A DNA stretch of 64,000 nt, from contig NZ_JBHZGK010000001.1 in the NCBI RefSeq assembly GCF_051900425.1, positions 62,001 to 126,000 on the forward strand, in the 5' to 3' direction. The notes under the pieces were generated by a model. That model saw only the letters and a list, made by a program, of their open reading frames with translations, was not told the origin of the DNA and did not search any database. A program made the translations under genes and the position numbers. The stretch is from Frateuria_A sp051900425. GTDB taxonomy: Bacteria > Pseudomonadota > Gammaproteobacteria > Xanthomonadales > Rhodanobacteraceae. Shown here in pieces: positions 17,213-25,386 of the stretch (position 1 is the first letter of the stretch; every line of letters starts with the position of its first letter).

Positions 17213-17977
17213 ATGCGCCGGCACGTTGCCCTGATGCTGCTCGGCCTGCTGCTGGCCGGGCCGGCCCTGGCGGCCGAGTACAAACCGCTGCCGGGCGGCC
17301 GCTTCGAAAGCGTGCTGCCGGCCGACGGCAAGACGGCGCCGGCCATCCTCGAACCCTTCCGCCTGCGCACCGAGCCGGTGACCAATGCCGAGTTCCTGGC
17401 GTTCGTCAAAGCCCATCCGGAGTGGCGGCGCGACCGCGTCCCGGCGGTGTTCGCCGACCGTCGCTACCTGTCCCAGTGGTCCGCGCCCGACCAGCTCGGC
17501 CCCGGCGCCTTGCCACGCCAGCCGGTGACGCAGGTGAGCTGGTTCGCCGCGCAGGCCTACTGCGAAAGCGAGCACGCCCGCCTGCCGACCTGGTACGAGT
17601 GGGAGTACGCCGCCGCGGCCGACGCCGCCCGTGCCGACGCACGCAGCGACCCGGCCTGGCGCGAGCGCGTGCTGTCCTGGTACGCGCGCCCGTCGAACGA
17701 GGCGCTGCCGCCGGTCGGCGGCAAGCCGGACATCCACGGCGTGCGCGACCTCAACGGCCTGGTGTGGGAGTGGGTGGAAGACTTCAACGCCATGATGACC
17801 AGCGCCGACAGCCGCGAGCAGGACGGCGCCGACAAGCTGAAGTTCTGCGGCGCCGGTGCCATCACCATGGAGCAGAAAGAGAACTACGCCACGCTGATGC
17901 GCGTGGCGATGCTCTCCTCGCTCAAGGCCACCGATACCACCGCCAACCTGGGCTTCCGCTGCGCCCGGCCGGAGTGA
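17213..17977 (+). CDS. nirV: NirV-like formylglycine-generating enzyme family protein
   Basis: 254 residues with a signal peptide (MRRHVALMLLGLLLAGPALA) and an FGE-sulfatase/SUMF1 domain: YKPLPGGRFESVLP, FRLRTEPVTNAEFLAFV, PVTQVSWFAAQAYCESEHARLPTWYEWEYAA, DLNGLVWEWVEDF and NLGFRCARPE. The CxxLPTxxEWE and GxVWEW patterns are family hallmarks. NirV is the standard neighbour of nirK and is thought to help NirK maturation, but its activity is not established. It starts three bases after nirK and is surely co-transcribed. Confidence 0.92.
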   Translation: MRRHVALMLLGLLLAGPALAAEYKPLPGGRFESVLPADGKTAPAILEPFRLRTEPVTNAEFLAFVKAHPEWRRDRVPAVFADRRYLSQWSAPDQLGPGALPRQPVTQVSWFAAQAYCESEHARLPTWYEWEYAAAADAARADARSDPAWRERVLSWYARPSNEALPPVGGKPDIHGVRDLNGLVWEWVEDFNAMMTSADSREQDGADKLKFCGAGAITMEQKENYATLMRVAMLSSLKATDTTANLGFRCARPE

Positions 17978-17981
17978 ACCC

Positions 17982-18539
17982 GTGAAACGACTGCTGCTGA
18001 CCCTGTTCGCCCTGCTTCTGGCCGCGACCGCCCACGCGGCCTCGCCGCTGCCTTCCGATTCGCTCTACCAGCTGTCGGTGCCGCTCACCGACCAGGACGG
18101 CCATGCCGCGCCGTTCGCCGCGGGCCGCGGTACGCCGCAGATCGTGAGCATGTTCTATACCTCCTGCACGATGGTCTGCCCGATGATCATCGACACGATG
18201 AAGGCGACCCGCCGCGCCGCCGGCGAGCCGGCCCACCTGCACCTGCTGGCGGTGAGCTTCGATCCCGAGCGCGACGACGTCGCCGCACTGCGCCGCTACG
18301 CCGCCGCGCACAAGCTCGACCTGCGTTGGTGGACGCTGGCGCGCACCGCGCCGCAGGACACCCGCTCGCTCGCCGCGCTGCTCGGCGTGCAATACCGCAA
18401 GCTGCCCGATGGCGAGTTCAACCACTCCAGCGCACTGCTGTTGCTGGATGCGGACGGTCGTCTCGTCGCGCGCACCAACATCATCGGGCGTACCGATCCG
18501 GAGTTCGTCGCTGCGGTGCGCAAGGCGACGGGCGGCTGA
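17982..18539 (+). CDS. SCO1/SenC family copper chaperone
   Basis: 185 residues with a signal peptide and a thioredoxin-like fold. The copper site is C62 and C66 in TSCTMVCP, with the distal His in FNHSSALLLLD. SCO proteins insert copper into the CuA site of cytochrome oxidases or act as thiol reductases. In this operon, after nirK and nirV, delivery to NirK is the natural inference. Starts at a GTG with GGAG just upstream, four bases after nirV. Confidence 0.93.
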   Translation: MKRLLLTLFALLLAATAHAASPLPSDSLYQLSVPLTDQDGHAAPFAAGRGTPQIVSMFYTSCTMVCPMIIDTMKATRRAAGEPAHLHLLAVSFDPERDDVAALRRYAAAHKLDLRWWTLARTAPQDTRSLAALLGVQYRKLPDGEFNHSSALLLLDADGRLVARTNIIGRTDPEFVAAVRKATGG

Positions 18540-18720
18540 GCCTCGCCAGAGCCTCCCATCCGCCCTGCGGGTTCCTTTCCGGTAGAGCGGGGGTGATCGT
18601 CCGCAGGCAACGGCTTACGAAAAGACGCGGGTTTTCTGTCGGCCCGCGCGGGCTCCCAACGGCAGCTTGGGCGCGCGGAGCGCCTCACACTGAGACAATA
18701 GGATCCGCCATGGATGGCTC

Positions 18721-19113
18721 ATGCGTCAGCATGCGAAGCGTTCGACCGCCACGGCACTGCGCCGGGAAATGACCCAAGCCGAGCAACGGCTCTGGTTCCA
18801 CCTGCGCAGGCGGCAATTGGGTGGGTACCGGTTCCGGCGACAGCATCCGGTGGGGCCGTTCGTGGTGGATTTCATCTGCATCGAGCGGCGACTGGTCGTT
18901 GAGGTGGATGGTTCGCAGCATCTGGCGTCGGCTACCGACCGGGCGCGTGATGCCTGGCTGCGGGGCCGTGACCTGCGCGTGCTTCGGTTCTGGAACCATG
19001 AGGTGCTTGAGCGTACGGAGCAGGTGCTTTCGGCGATGCTTCAAGTGCTCGGCGAGGCTTCCCCCATCCGCCCTTCGGGCACCTTCCCCCGCGAGCGGGG
19101 GAAGGATCGGTAG
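18721..19113 (+). CDS. DUF559 endonuclease-like protein with repeat-derived C-terminus
   Basis: 130 residues with a PD-(D/E)xK-type fold related to very-short-patch repair nucleases: LRREMTQAEQRLWFHLRRRQLGG, FRRQHPVGPFVVDFICIERRLVVEVDGSQH and RDLRVLRFWNHEVLE give the conserved D, E-x-D and late F/W-N residues of DUF559. The last 20 residues (GEASPIRPSGTFPRERGKDR) and the stop are encoded by a family A repeat, so the native C-terminus has been replaced or extended. Function unknown; possibly DNA repair or mobile-element biology. Confidence 0.8.
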   Translation: MRQHAKRSTATALRREMTQAEQRLWFHLRRRQLGGYRFRRQHPVGPFVVDFICIERRLVVEVDGSQHLASATDRARDAWLRGRDLRVLRFWNHEVLERTEQVLSAMLQVLGEASPIRPSGTFPRERGKDR

Positions 19114-19268
19114 CGCGTCTTGCTAGGGGGGCGGCAGTGTGCGGTGGTTGGATCCTTCCCGCGCGGTAGCGGGTCCCGCGAAGAGGGTCGGCCTGGCGTG
19201 GGGTTGGATCCTTCCCCCCGTTCCACGGGGGAAGGTGCCCGAAGGGCGGATGGGGGAGGCCTTGCGAC
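19053..19268. repeat. Intergenic repeat family A (two inverted units)
   Basis: Unit 1 (19053-19110) is ggcttcccccatccgcccttcgggcaccttcccccgc...ggaagg and lies inside the end of the DUF559 reading frame. Unit 2 (19204-19268) is the inverted counterpart. Between them is about 90 bases containing a diverged inner copy of ggatccttcccgcgcgg. No gene is visible in the gap. Confidence 0.75.
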
Positions 19269-19277
19269 GAACCCGCA

Positions 19278-19291
19278 CTGATACAGGTCAT
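19278..19291 (+). promoter_or_regulatory. FNR-type box upstream of the CopD-like gene and tpx
   Basis: CTGATACAGGTCAT, with TGAT and GTCA half-sites and the same CAG spacer end seen at nirK and ccoN. A start at -41.5 would be near 19326, 25 bases before the ATG. The -10 in that position (caagct) is poor, so this box is less certain than the others. Confidence 0.5.
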
Positions 19292-19350
19292 GGCCCCATC
19301 CGCCGGGCCGGGGCAAGCTGCGAGCTGCCGACATTCTGCGAGGGCCGCAC

Positions 19351-19788
19351 ATGGCCACCTGGTATCCCTGGATCCTGCTGCTGCACCTGAGCTGCGCGAT
19401 CCTGTTCGTCGGCGCGGCCGCGTTCGAAGTGCTGGTGCTGGAAGGCCTGCACAAGCGCTTCGACGCCGCGACGATGGCCACCATCGAACAGGCGGTGATG
19501 GCGCGCGTGCGCCGCTTCATGCCGGTCGTGGTGCTGCTGCTTTTCCTGAGCGGCGGCATGCTGTTCGACATCCGCTGCGACGGCATCGCCTGTGTCGGCA
19601 CGCGCTTCGGTGGGTTCCTGCTGCTCAAGGTGACGCTGGCGTTCGCGGTGCTGGGGGTGTTCGTCAACGCCGTGTGGGCCGGCGCGCGCGGGCGCATGAG
19701 CGTGTGCCGCTTCCGCCATACCCACCGCGTGGTGCTGGCCTTGATGATCGGCATCGTGTTCCTGGCCAAGACCATGTTCTACTTGTAG
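19351..19788 (+). CDS. Four-helix membrane protein, CopD/HemJ-like
   Basis: 145 residues with four hydrophobic segments (about 4-25, 48-68, 85-108, 124-143). The opening WILLLHLSCAILFVGAAAFEVLVLEG and the fourth-helix RHTHRVVLALMIGIVFLAKTMF each place a His in or near the membrane, as in CopD and HemJ-type four-helix haem proteins. It could bind haem or help copper handling; no direct evidence. Its position between the nirK operon and tpx and the FNR-type box suggest a role in respiration or stress at low oxygen. tpx follows 24 bases later. Confidence 0.7.
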   Translation: MATWYPWILLLHLSCAILFVGAAAFEVLVLEGLHKRFDAATMATIEQAVMARVRRFMPVVVLLLFLSGGMLFDIRCDGIACVGTRFGGFLLLKVTLAFAVLGVFVNAVWAGARGRMSVCRFRHTHRVVLALMIGIVFLAKTMFYL

Positions 19789-19812
19789 GTCTCACCACCA
19801 GGAGAAAGCGTC

Positions 19813-20313
19813 ATGTCGCAAGTGAAGTTCAAGGGCGAGCCGGTCGAGGTCAACGGGAACTTCCCGGCCAAGGGTGCGCAGGCGCCGGCGTTCACGCTGG
19901 TCGGCAAGAGCCTGGCGGACGTGGCGCTGTCCAGCTATGCGGGGCAGCGCAAGGTGCTCAACATCTTCCCCAGCATCGACACCGGCGTGTGCGCCACCTC
20001 GGTGCGCCGCTTCAACGAGATGGCCGGGAAGCTTTCCAACACGGTGGTGCTGTGCATCTCGGCCGACCTGCCGTTCGCGCAGTCGCGCTTCTGCGGCGCG
20101 GAGGGGCTGGAGCGGGTGGTGACGCTTTCGACCATGCGCGGGCGGGAGTTCCTGGCCGACTACGGCGTGGAACTCACCACCGGGCCGCTGGCCGGCGTGG
20201 CGGCGCGTGCGGTGGTGGTGCTGGATGCGGACAACCGCGTGCTGCACGCGCAGCTGGTCGATGAGCTCACGCACGAGCCGGACTACGACGCGGCGCTCGC
20301 GGCACTGGGCTGA
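19813..20313 (+). CDS. tpx: Thiol peroxidase, atypical 2-Cys peroxiredoxin
   Basis: 166 residues. Reduces hydrogen peroxide and organic hydroperoxides using thioredoxin. The peroxidatic cysteine is C60 in SIDTGVCATSVRRFN, and the resolving cysteine is C94 in ADLPFAQSRFCGAEG, the standard Tpx arrangement. The N-terminal VKFKGEPVEVNGNFP and PDYDAALAAL at the end fit. Good ribosome site (ccaggagaaagcgtc) before the ATG. Probably transcribed with the small membrane gene upstream. Confidence 0.97.
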   Translation: MSQVKFKGEPVEVNGNFPAKGAQAPAFTLVGKSLADVALSSYAGQRKVLNIFPSIDTGVCATSVRRFNEMAGKLSNTVVLCISADLPFAQSRFCGAEGLERVVTLSTMRGREFLADYGVELTTGPLAGVAARAVVVLDADNRVLHAQLVDELTHEPDYDAALAALG

Positions 20314-20337
20314 CGGAACCCGGCAGCTTTTCGCAAG

Positions 20338-20565
20338 ACATCCCCATCCGCCCTCACTCGCGCCATCCATGCGCTCGCCCCTTTTAGGGGCCAGCCTTGC
20401 CGATCTGCCGGCGCTCCTGCGCCGGCAGATCGGGCACCTTCCCCCGCAGGCGGGCAAGGATCCGGTGCGCGCGTCTTGCGATGGCTGAACTCACCCGGCA
20501 ATTCCCCAAGTGAGCCTTCCCCCGTTTACGGGGGAAGGTGCCGACAGGCGGATGGGGGAGGGCGG
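20338..20565. repeat. Intergenic repeat family A (composite)
   Basis: A long unit with the extra arm (gctcgccccttttaggggccagccttgccgatctgccggcgctcctgcgccggcagatcgg) shared with the 5985-6242 element, then a short spacer and an inverted standard unit gccttcccccgtttacgggggaagg. It occupies nearly the whole gap between convergent tpx and the truncated haemoglobin gene and may serve as their shared transcript end. Confidence 0.75.
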
Positions 20566-20633
20566 AGCGCGCGGCTTCGCGTTCCTGAAAAAAAGAAACC
20601 ACGACAGCGCACAGGCGCGCGCCTGCAGGCAGA

Positions 20634-21038
20634 TCAGCGGCGGACGGAAACCAACGGCACGCCGATGCCGCGGGCGTCGGGGTTCAAGCCCAGGCCGTAT
20701 TTCAGGCTGCGGCCGATGCGCTCGGCGTAGTCGACCATCTGCTGCGCGCTGGCCTCGTCGAGCTCCTCGGCGCAGGTGGCGCGCCACAGCGCAAGCCAGT
20801 GGTCGAAGTGTTCGGCGCGGATCGGCAGCGGGCGGTGCATCGCCATCGGGTTGCCGCGGTAGCTCGCCGCGCCCAGCGCCACCGAGCACCAGAAGCGGGT
20901 GAGCAGGCGCTTGTGTTCGGGCCAGTCGTGCACGACGGCGTTGAACACTGGGCCGATCACCGCGTCGGCGGTGACCTTGTCGTAGAAGCGGTCGACCAGG
21001 CGGGCGATCGCGGATTCGTCAAGCGTGGTATCGCGCAT
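20634..21038 (-). CDS. Group III truncated haemoglobin
   Basis: 134 residues. The core IARLVDRFYDKVTADAVIGPVFN, the LLTRFWCSVALGAASYRGNPMAMHRPLPI stretch and FDHWLALWRATCAEEL (proximal His in EHFDHW) match group III truncated globins, which bind oxygen or NO in microaerobic bacteria and may feed oxygen to terminal oxidases or remove NO. It is the last gene of the cbb3 oxidase run, 52 bases after azurin. The ATG at 21038 is chosen to remove a 17-residue proline-rich extension with no family match. Confidence 0.88.
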   Translation of the reverse strand: MRDTTLDESAIARLVDRFYDKVTADAVIGPVFNAVVHDWPEHKRLLTRFWCSVALGAASYRGNPMAMHRPLPIRAEHFDHWLALWRATCAEELDEASAQQMVDYAERIGRSLKYGLGLNPDARGIGVPLVSVRR

Positions 21039-21090
21039 GTCTCTGCCGGTGGGCCGTGCCGCGGGCTGCCCGCGGCACGGCGGTTTCATT

Positions 21091-21543
21091 TTACTTGGCG
21101 CGGCTGATCGTGCCCTTCATCAGCGCGGCGTGGCCCGGGAACGAGCAGAAGAACTCGTAGTCCTGCCCGGGCTTGAGCGCATCGACCTTGAAGGTGGTCG
21201 AGTCGCTCTCGCCACCGCCGATGATCCTGGTGTGCGCGATGACGCGGCTGTCGCCCGGCTTGAGGTAGTTGTTGTCGATGCCGGCCGTGGCACCGTCGGC
21301 GACGATGCCCGGCTCGTCGGACGTCTTGGACACCACGAAGTTGTGCCCCATCGCGGCCTTTGGCAGCTTGCCCACGTGCGTGAGCGTCACGGTGAACTGC
21401 TTGCAGGTATTGGGCACGACGATCGACTTCTGGTCGAACTGCATGGCGTCGTTGCCCTGGATGGTGGTCGAGCAGTTGGAGGCAGCCCAGGTCGGCGCGG
21501 CGACCAGGCCAAGCAGGGCGAAAGCGAACAGACGACGTTTCAC
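21091..21543 (-). CDS. azu: Azurin
   Basis: Blue copper electron carrier of the periplasm. 150-residue precursor with a signal peptide to about residue 21. Type 1 copper ligands are H67 (MGHNFV), C133, H138 (FFCSFPGH) and M142; C24 and C47 form the usual disulfide. Azurin donates electrons to copper nitrite reductases and can also serve respiratory oxidases, which suits its place after ccoS. Begins at GTG 21543, whose GTGA overlaps the ccoS stop; aaggaga sits seven bases upstream. Confidence 0.97.
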   Translation of the reverse strand: MKRRLFAFALLGLVAAPTWAASNCSTTIQGNDAMQFDQKSIVVPNTCKQFTVTLTHVGKLPKAAMGHNFVVSKTSDEPGIVADGATAGIDNNYLKPGDSRVIAHTRIIGGGESDSTTFKVDALKPGQDYEFFCSFPGHAALMKGTISRAK

Positions 21544-21752
21544 GGGGTGTCTCCTTTGCTATCGGGGGAAGCGGAATCCTGCGGCGCCGCGTCGTCGGCC
21601 AGGCCGGGGACCGGTTCGTCCTCCATCAGCGGCAGCACGGCAGGGCTGTCAAGGTCGTCGAACTGCTGGTGGTTGGCGGCCCAGAAGAACAGCGCCACGG
21701 CGATCAGTACGACCAGGCCGGTGACCGGGATCAGCACCAGCAGGATGTTCAT
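21540..21752 (-). CDS. ccoS: cbb3 oxidase maturation protein CcoS
   Basis: 70 residues: one N-terminal membrane helix (MNILLVLIPVTGLVVLIAVALFFWA) followed by NHQQFDDLDSPAVLPLMEDE, the FDDLD-x-P motif of CcoS/FixS. CcoS is needed to insert haem and CuB into the cbb3 catalytic subunit. The start overlaps the end of ccoI by four bases (ATGA) and its stop overlaps azurin. The acidic, serine-rich tail is a little longer than usual. Confidence 0.92.
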   Translation of the reverse strand: MNILLVLIPVTGLVVLIAVALFFWAANHQQFDDLDSPAVLPLMEDEPVPGLADDAAPQDSASPDSKGDTP

Positions 21753-23980
21753 GCACGCAGCGCCGGGCGAAGGGGTACGCGGCCCACGCGCAGGCCATTG
21801 AGCACGACCACCAGCGAGCTGACCGACATGCCGATCGCCGCCAGCCACGGCGGCACCAGTCCGGCCGCGGCGAACGGCACTGCGAGAAGGTTGTAGGCCA
21901 GCGACCAGCGCCGGCCCTGCGCCACCACATGGGCGAGCTGGCGGGCGACGTGGCGGGCCTGCAGCAGGCCGTCCAGGCGACCGCGGGCGAGCAGCAGGTC
22001 AGCATGCGCCTGCGCCAGGTCGGTGCCGGAGGCGAGCACGGCAGAGACATCCGCGCCGGCAAGCGCCGGGGCGTCGTTGCTGCCGTCGCCGACGGCCAGC
22101 GTGACCCGGCCCTGCGCGCGCGCCACCTGCAGCAGGGCGAGCTTGTCGGCAGGCGACTGGCGTCCTGCCCAGCGCTTGACGCCCAGCGCGTTGGCGACCG
22201 GCGCCACACGGGCGCGGGTATCCCCGCTGGCGAGCACGGTGACGATGCCTTCGCCGCGCAGCGCCTGCAGCGTGGCGGCGGCATCGCTGCGCGGCGCTTC
22301 GCTGACGTGGAAGGCGGCCAGCGCGCCATGCATGTCGGCCAGCATCAGCGTGCCGGCGGCGCTGGGCGGGGCGGCGCAACCACTGGGCGCCAGCGCGAAA
22401 TCCGGGCGGCCCAGGCGCAGCGCGCGGCCTTCCACCTCGGCGCCGATGCCCGCGGTGGCGGTGACCTTCAGCCCGTGCACTGCCGGCGTGTCGCCCGGCC
22501 ACGCGGCGGCCAGCGCCATGGCCAGCGGATGGGTGCTCTCGCGCGCCAGTGCGGCAGCCAGGCGCAGCGCCTGTTCCGGCGCCAGGCCGTCGCGCAGCGG
22601 CTCGATCGCGTCCGGCTCCAGCCAGGGCGTGGTCAGCGTGCCGGTCTTGTCGAACAGGGCGAAGTCGACGCGGGCGAGCCTGTCGAGCGCGGCCGGCTCG
22701 GTCACCAGCACGCCGCGCCCGGCGAGTACGGCGAGCGCGCGGGTGACCGCGGCGGGGCGGGTCAGTGCGAAGGCGCAGGGGCAGGCGACCACCAGCACGG
22801 CGACGGCGGCATCGAACGCGCGCGCGCGGTCGAGCCACAGCCAGGCGAGCGCGGTGAGCGCGGTCAACACCAGCACGCGCAGCACGAAGCGGGTGGCCTC
22901 GCGGTCGGCGGTCCCGTCGCCCGGGCGGGCCTGGCGCGCACGGCCGGCCAGTTGGCCCAGGCGGGCGGCGGCGGTGTCCTCGCCGCTGTGCTCCACGCGC
23001 AGTTCGGCCGGGCTGCCCAGCACGACCGAGCCGGCAATGAGCCGTTCGCCGCGCTCGCGCCGGCGCGGGCGCGATTCACCACAGAGCAGCGCCTCGTCCA
23101 CCTCCACCGCGCTGCTCTCCAGCACGCCGTCGGCCGGCACGGTGCCGCCTTCGGCAATGCGCACGCGGTCGCCCGGCACGAGTTCCAGCGCGGGCACGGT
23201 TTCCAGGCTGCCGTCGGCGCGGCGGCGCTCGGCCAGCAGCGGGGTGGCGTCCTGCGCGGCCTCGCCCAGCGCCCCGCTGGCGTGGCGCGCTCGCAGTTCG
23301 ACATGGCGCGCGGCCAGCAGCAGGAAGACGAACATGCTGACCGAGTCGAAGTAGATCTCGCCGTGTCCGCGCAGCGTGCTCCACACGCTGGCGCCGAAGG
23401 TCAGCAGCACGGCCAGCGACACGGTGAGGTTCACGCCCAGCCGGCGCGTGCGCATCTCGCGCCAGGCGGCGGCGAGGAACGGCTGCGCCGAGTAGGCGAC
23501 CACCGGCGCGGTGGTGAGCAGGCTCAGCCAGCGGAACAGCCCGCGCGTGGTGAAGTCGACGAAGTCGACCACGCCGATGTACATGACGAAGGCGTACGTC
23601 ATGACCTGCATGGCGCACATGCCGGCGACCAGCAGGCGCTTGAGCGCATCGTTGGCCTCGCCGCTGCGCGCATCGTCGATGTGCTCGCGGCGCAGCGGCC
23701 GCGCGTTGCACTGTTCGCCGGCGAACGCATCGAGGATCTGCGGCAGCGCCAGGCGGTCGGGGTTCCACACCACGCGCGCGCGCTGCGCGCGGGCGTCGAT
23801 CGCCACGCGGGTCACGCCGGGCAGGGCGTGCAGGCGTTCGTCCAGCCGCAGCACCTGGCGCGGATCGGCAAGGCCTTCCACGCGCAACGCGATCTCGGCG
23901 CGACCATCGCGCCGCGGCCGGATCACCTGCGCGGCCAGCCGCGGATGCAGCCATGCCGCGTGCGCGCCGGCGGCGGTCAT
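21749..23980 (-). CDS. ccoI: Copper-exporting P-type ATPase CcoI (cbb3 assembly)
   Basis: 743 residues of a P1B copper ATPase: a degenerate N-terminal metal-binding domain, membrane helices from about residue 115, actuator with CGES (300-303), the CPC copper path (C400, C402 in ACPCAFAL), phosphorylated D444 in DKTGTLT, HP locus ESTHPLAMAL and GDGSNDAPAL. Operon position shows it is CcoI, which supplies copper for the cbb3 catalytic centre. The N-terminal domain keeps the beta-alpha fold pattern but lacks the usual CxxC, which is odd for this family. Overlaps both neighbours by four bases. Confidence 0.93.
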   Translation of the reverse strand: MTAAGAHAAWLHPRLAAQVIRPRRDGRAEIALRVEGLADPRQVLRLDERLHALPGVTRVAIDARAQRARVVWNPDRLALPQILDAFAGEQCNARPLRREHIDDARSGEANDALKRLLVAGMCAMQVMTYAFVMYIGVVDFVDFTTRGLFRWLSLLTTAPVVAYSAQPFLAAAWREMRTRRLGVNLTVSLAVLLTFGASVWSTLRGHGEIYFDSVSMFVFLLLAARHVELRARHASGALGEAAQDATPLLAERRRADGSLETVPALELVPGDRVRIAEGGTVPADGVLESSAVEVDEALLCGESRPRRRERGERLIAGSVVLGSPAELRVEHSGEDTAAARLGQLAGRARQARPGDGTADREATRFVLRVLVLTALTALAWLWLDRARAFDAAVAVLVVACPCAFALTRPAAVTRALAVLAGRGVLVTEPAALDRLARVDFALFDKTGTLTTPWLEPDAIEPLRDGLAPEQALRLAAALARESTHPLAMALAAAWPGDTPAVHGLKVTATAGIGAEVEGRALRLGRPDFALAPSGCAAPPSAAGTLMLADMHGALAAFHVSEAPRSDAAATLQALRGEGIVTVLASGDTRARVAPVANALGVKRWAGRQSPADKLALLQVARAQGRVTLAVGDGSNDAPALAGADVSAVLASGTDLAQAHADLLLARGRLDGLLQARHVARQLAHVVAQGRRWSLAYNLLAVPFAAAGLVPPWLAAIGMSVSSLVVVLNGLRVGRVPLRPALRA

Positions 23981-24273
23981 GGCCGCTGCCCGGGCGTACC
24001 CGTGGCGTCCCGCGACGGCGCGGCCTTGGCGCCCGCCTGCTGGCCGGTCGCCTGCTTTTCGCGTGCTGGCGCATGCATCGGCATATCCAGCAACGTGTGC
24101 GGACGCTCGGTCATCTCCAGCGGCAGGTCAGCGTGGCGCGAGCCCAGCACGATCGTCCAGATGCAACCGGCCAGGGACGCGGCGAAGATCGCCGCGCCCA
24201 GCCAAAGCACGGGTTGCCGATACCAGGCGTCGGCCGCGGCGGACGCCTCAGCGAGATGCTTGTGCGGGTGCAT
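23977..24273 (-). CDS. Small single-helix membrane protein in the ccoH position
   Basis: 98 residues with one membrane helix (about 22-42, VLWLGAAIFAASLAGCIWTIVLG) followed by a polar tail rich in Ala, Gly and Pro. It sits exactly where ccoG and ccoH (FixG, FixH) usually lie, between ccoP and ccoI, and starts inside the end of ccoP (26-base overlap). Genuine CcoH proteins are about 160 residues with a periplasmic domain, so this is either a shortened CcoH analogue or an unrelated protein. Its overlap with both neighbours supports it as real. Confidence 0.7.
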   Translation of the reverse strand: MHPHKHLAEASAAADAWYRQPVLWLGAAIFAASLAGCIWTIVLGSRHADLPLEMTERPHTLLDMPMHAPAREKQATGQQAGAKAAPSRDATGTPGQRP

Positions 24274-25165
24274 CGCCCTGGTGCGACAGGTGGTAGACGT
24301 AGGCGGCCAGCACGCGGGTCTGGTCGTCGCTCAGGCGCTTGCTCCACGCCGGCATGTGGCCCTGGCGGCCGCCGCCGATGGTGCGCACGATGTCTTCGAA
24401 CTTGCCGCCGTGCAGCCAGATGTGGTCGGTCAGGTTGGGGGCGCCCAGCGCCGGGTTGCCCTTGCCCTGCGGGCCGTGGCAGGCGGCGCAGGTGGTGAAC
24501 AGCGCCTGGCCGGCATGCGCGCGGCCCTCGTCGTGCGGCGAGTCCGACAGGCTCAGCACGTAGTTGGCCAGGTTCTTAACGTTGTCCTCGCCCAGGCTCG
24601 ACCACGGCGGCATCATGCCGGCGCGGCCCTCGCGGATCGAGGTCAGGATGTCCTTGCCGCTGCCGCCGTACAGCCAGTCGTCGTCGATCAGGCTGGGTGC
24701 GCCCAGCTTGACGTTGCCGTAGCCGCCGCGGCCGTGGCACGCGGCGCAGTTGTCCACGAACAGGCGCTCGCCCATCTGCTGTGCGGCGGGGTCCTCGGCC
24801 AATTGCTCGACCGGATACTTGCGGAAGCGCTCGATCAGGTCGTCCAGCCTGGCGTTGTTGATCGCCTCGTCCCGGGCCAGCTCGCCGTGCGCGGTCCAGC
24901 CGAGCGTGCCCTTGTGGTTGCCGAAGCCGGGGTAGAGCACCAGGTAGATCGCGCCGGCCACGAACATCGCACCGGACAACAACAGCCACCACAGCGGCAG
25001 GTTGCGCACGCCCTCGCGGATCGCGCCGTGCGCCCATACGTGGCCGCTGGTGTCGTCCGACAGCGTCGGGATCTTCGCCCGCGGCGCCCACAGGAACAGC
25101 AGGAACGTGATGCCGAAATTCAGCACCACCAGGAACATCACCCACAATGACCAACCCGCGCTCAC
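24248..25165 (-). CDS. ccoP: cbb3-type cytochrome c oxidase subunit III (dihaem)
   Basis: 305 residues. Two membrane helices (about 5-26 and 58-78) followed by two cytochrome c domains with CAACH at 140-144 and 226-230; distal Met residues are likely in GMMPPWS and GHMPAWS. The conserved NLPLWWLLLSGAMFVAGAIYLVLYPGFGN is the CcoP signature. It receives electrons from soluble donors and passes them to CcoO and CcoN. Starts at GTG 25165, overlapping the CcoQ stop (GTGA). Confidence 0.96.
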   Translation of the reverse strand: MSAGWSLWVMFLVVLNFGITFLLFLWAPRAKIPTLSDDTSGHVWAHGAIREGVRNLPLWWLLLSGAMFVAGAIYLVLYPGFGNHKGTLGWTAHGELARDEAINNARLDDLIERFRKYPVEQLAEDPAAQQMGERLFVDNCAACHGRGGYGNVKLGAPSLIDDDWLYGGSGKDILTSIREGRAGMMPPWSSLGEDNVKNLANYVLSLSDSPHDEGRAHAGQALFTTCAACHGPQGKGNPALGAPNLTDHIWLHGGKFEDIVRTIGGGRQGHMPAWSKRLSDDQTRVLAAYVYHLSHQGDAPAQASR

Positions 25166-25386
25166 GGCTGCCTACCTTTGTCGTTCTTGTCTGCGCCCGT
25201 GCGCGGCTTGCCCGGCACCGGACCTTCCGGTTTGTCTTCCATGGGGAGTTCGCTCATCCGCTTGAAGGTCGAGCGATGGCGCTTGCGCCAGGCCCAGATC
25301 CAGATGCCGAGGAAGATCAGCATCAGCACCACCGTGACGACGCCGGTCAGGTGGCCCCAGAACGGGCTCATCATCGGTTGGTTCAT
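25162..25386 (-). CDS. ccoQ: cbb3 oxidase subunit CcoQ-like
   Basis: 74 residues: one membrane helix (about 8-33, GHLTGVVTVVLMLIFLGIWIWAWRKRHRSTF) and a polar tail with many charged residues and prolines. The WAWRKRHRxxF ending of the helix is typical of CcoQ, which stabilises the oxidase. Overlaps ccoO by four bases and ccoP by four. Confidence 0.88.
   Translation of the reverse strand: MNQPMMSPFWGHLTGVVTVVLMLIFLGIWIWAWRKRHRSTFKRMSELPMEDKPEGPVPGKPRTGADKNDKGRQP

Noticed and set aside
17521..17540. TGACGCAGGTGA inside nirV as an additional FNR box
   Set aside because: One half-site is imperfect and it lies within coding sequence away from any gene start.
15551..17737. Minus-strand open frame of about 728 codons over nirK and nirV
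   Set aside because: Shadow of nirK, whose metal ligands are all intact on the plus strand.
21929..25150. Plus-strand open frame of over 1000 codons across ccoI and ccoP
   Set aside because: Antisense to intact ccoI, ccoP and neighbours; low-complexity translation.
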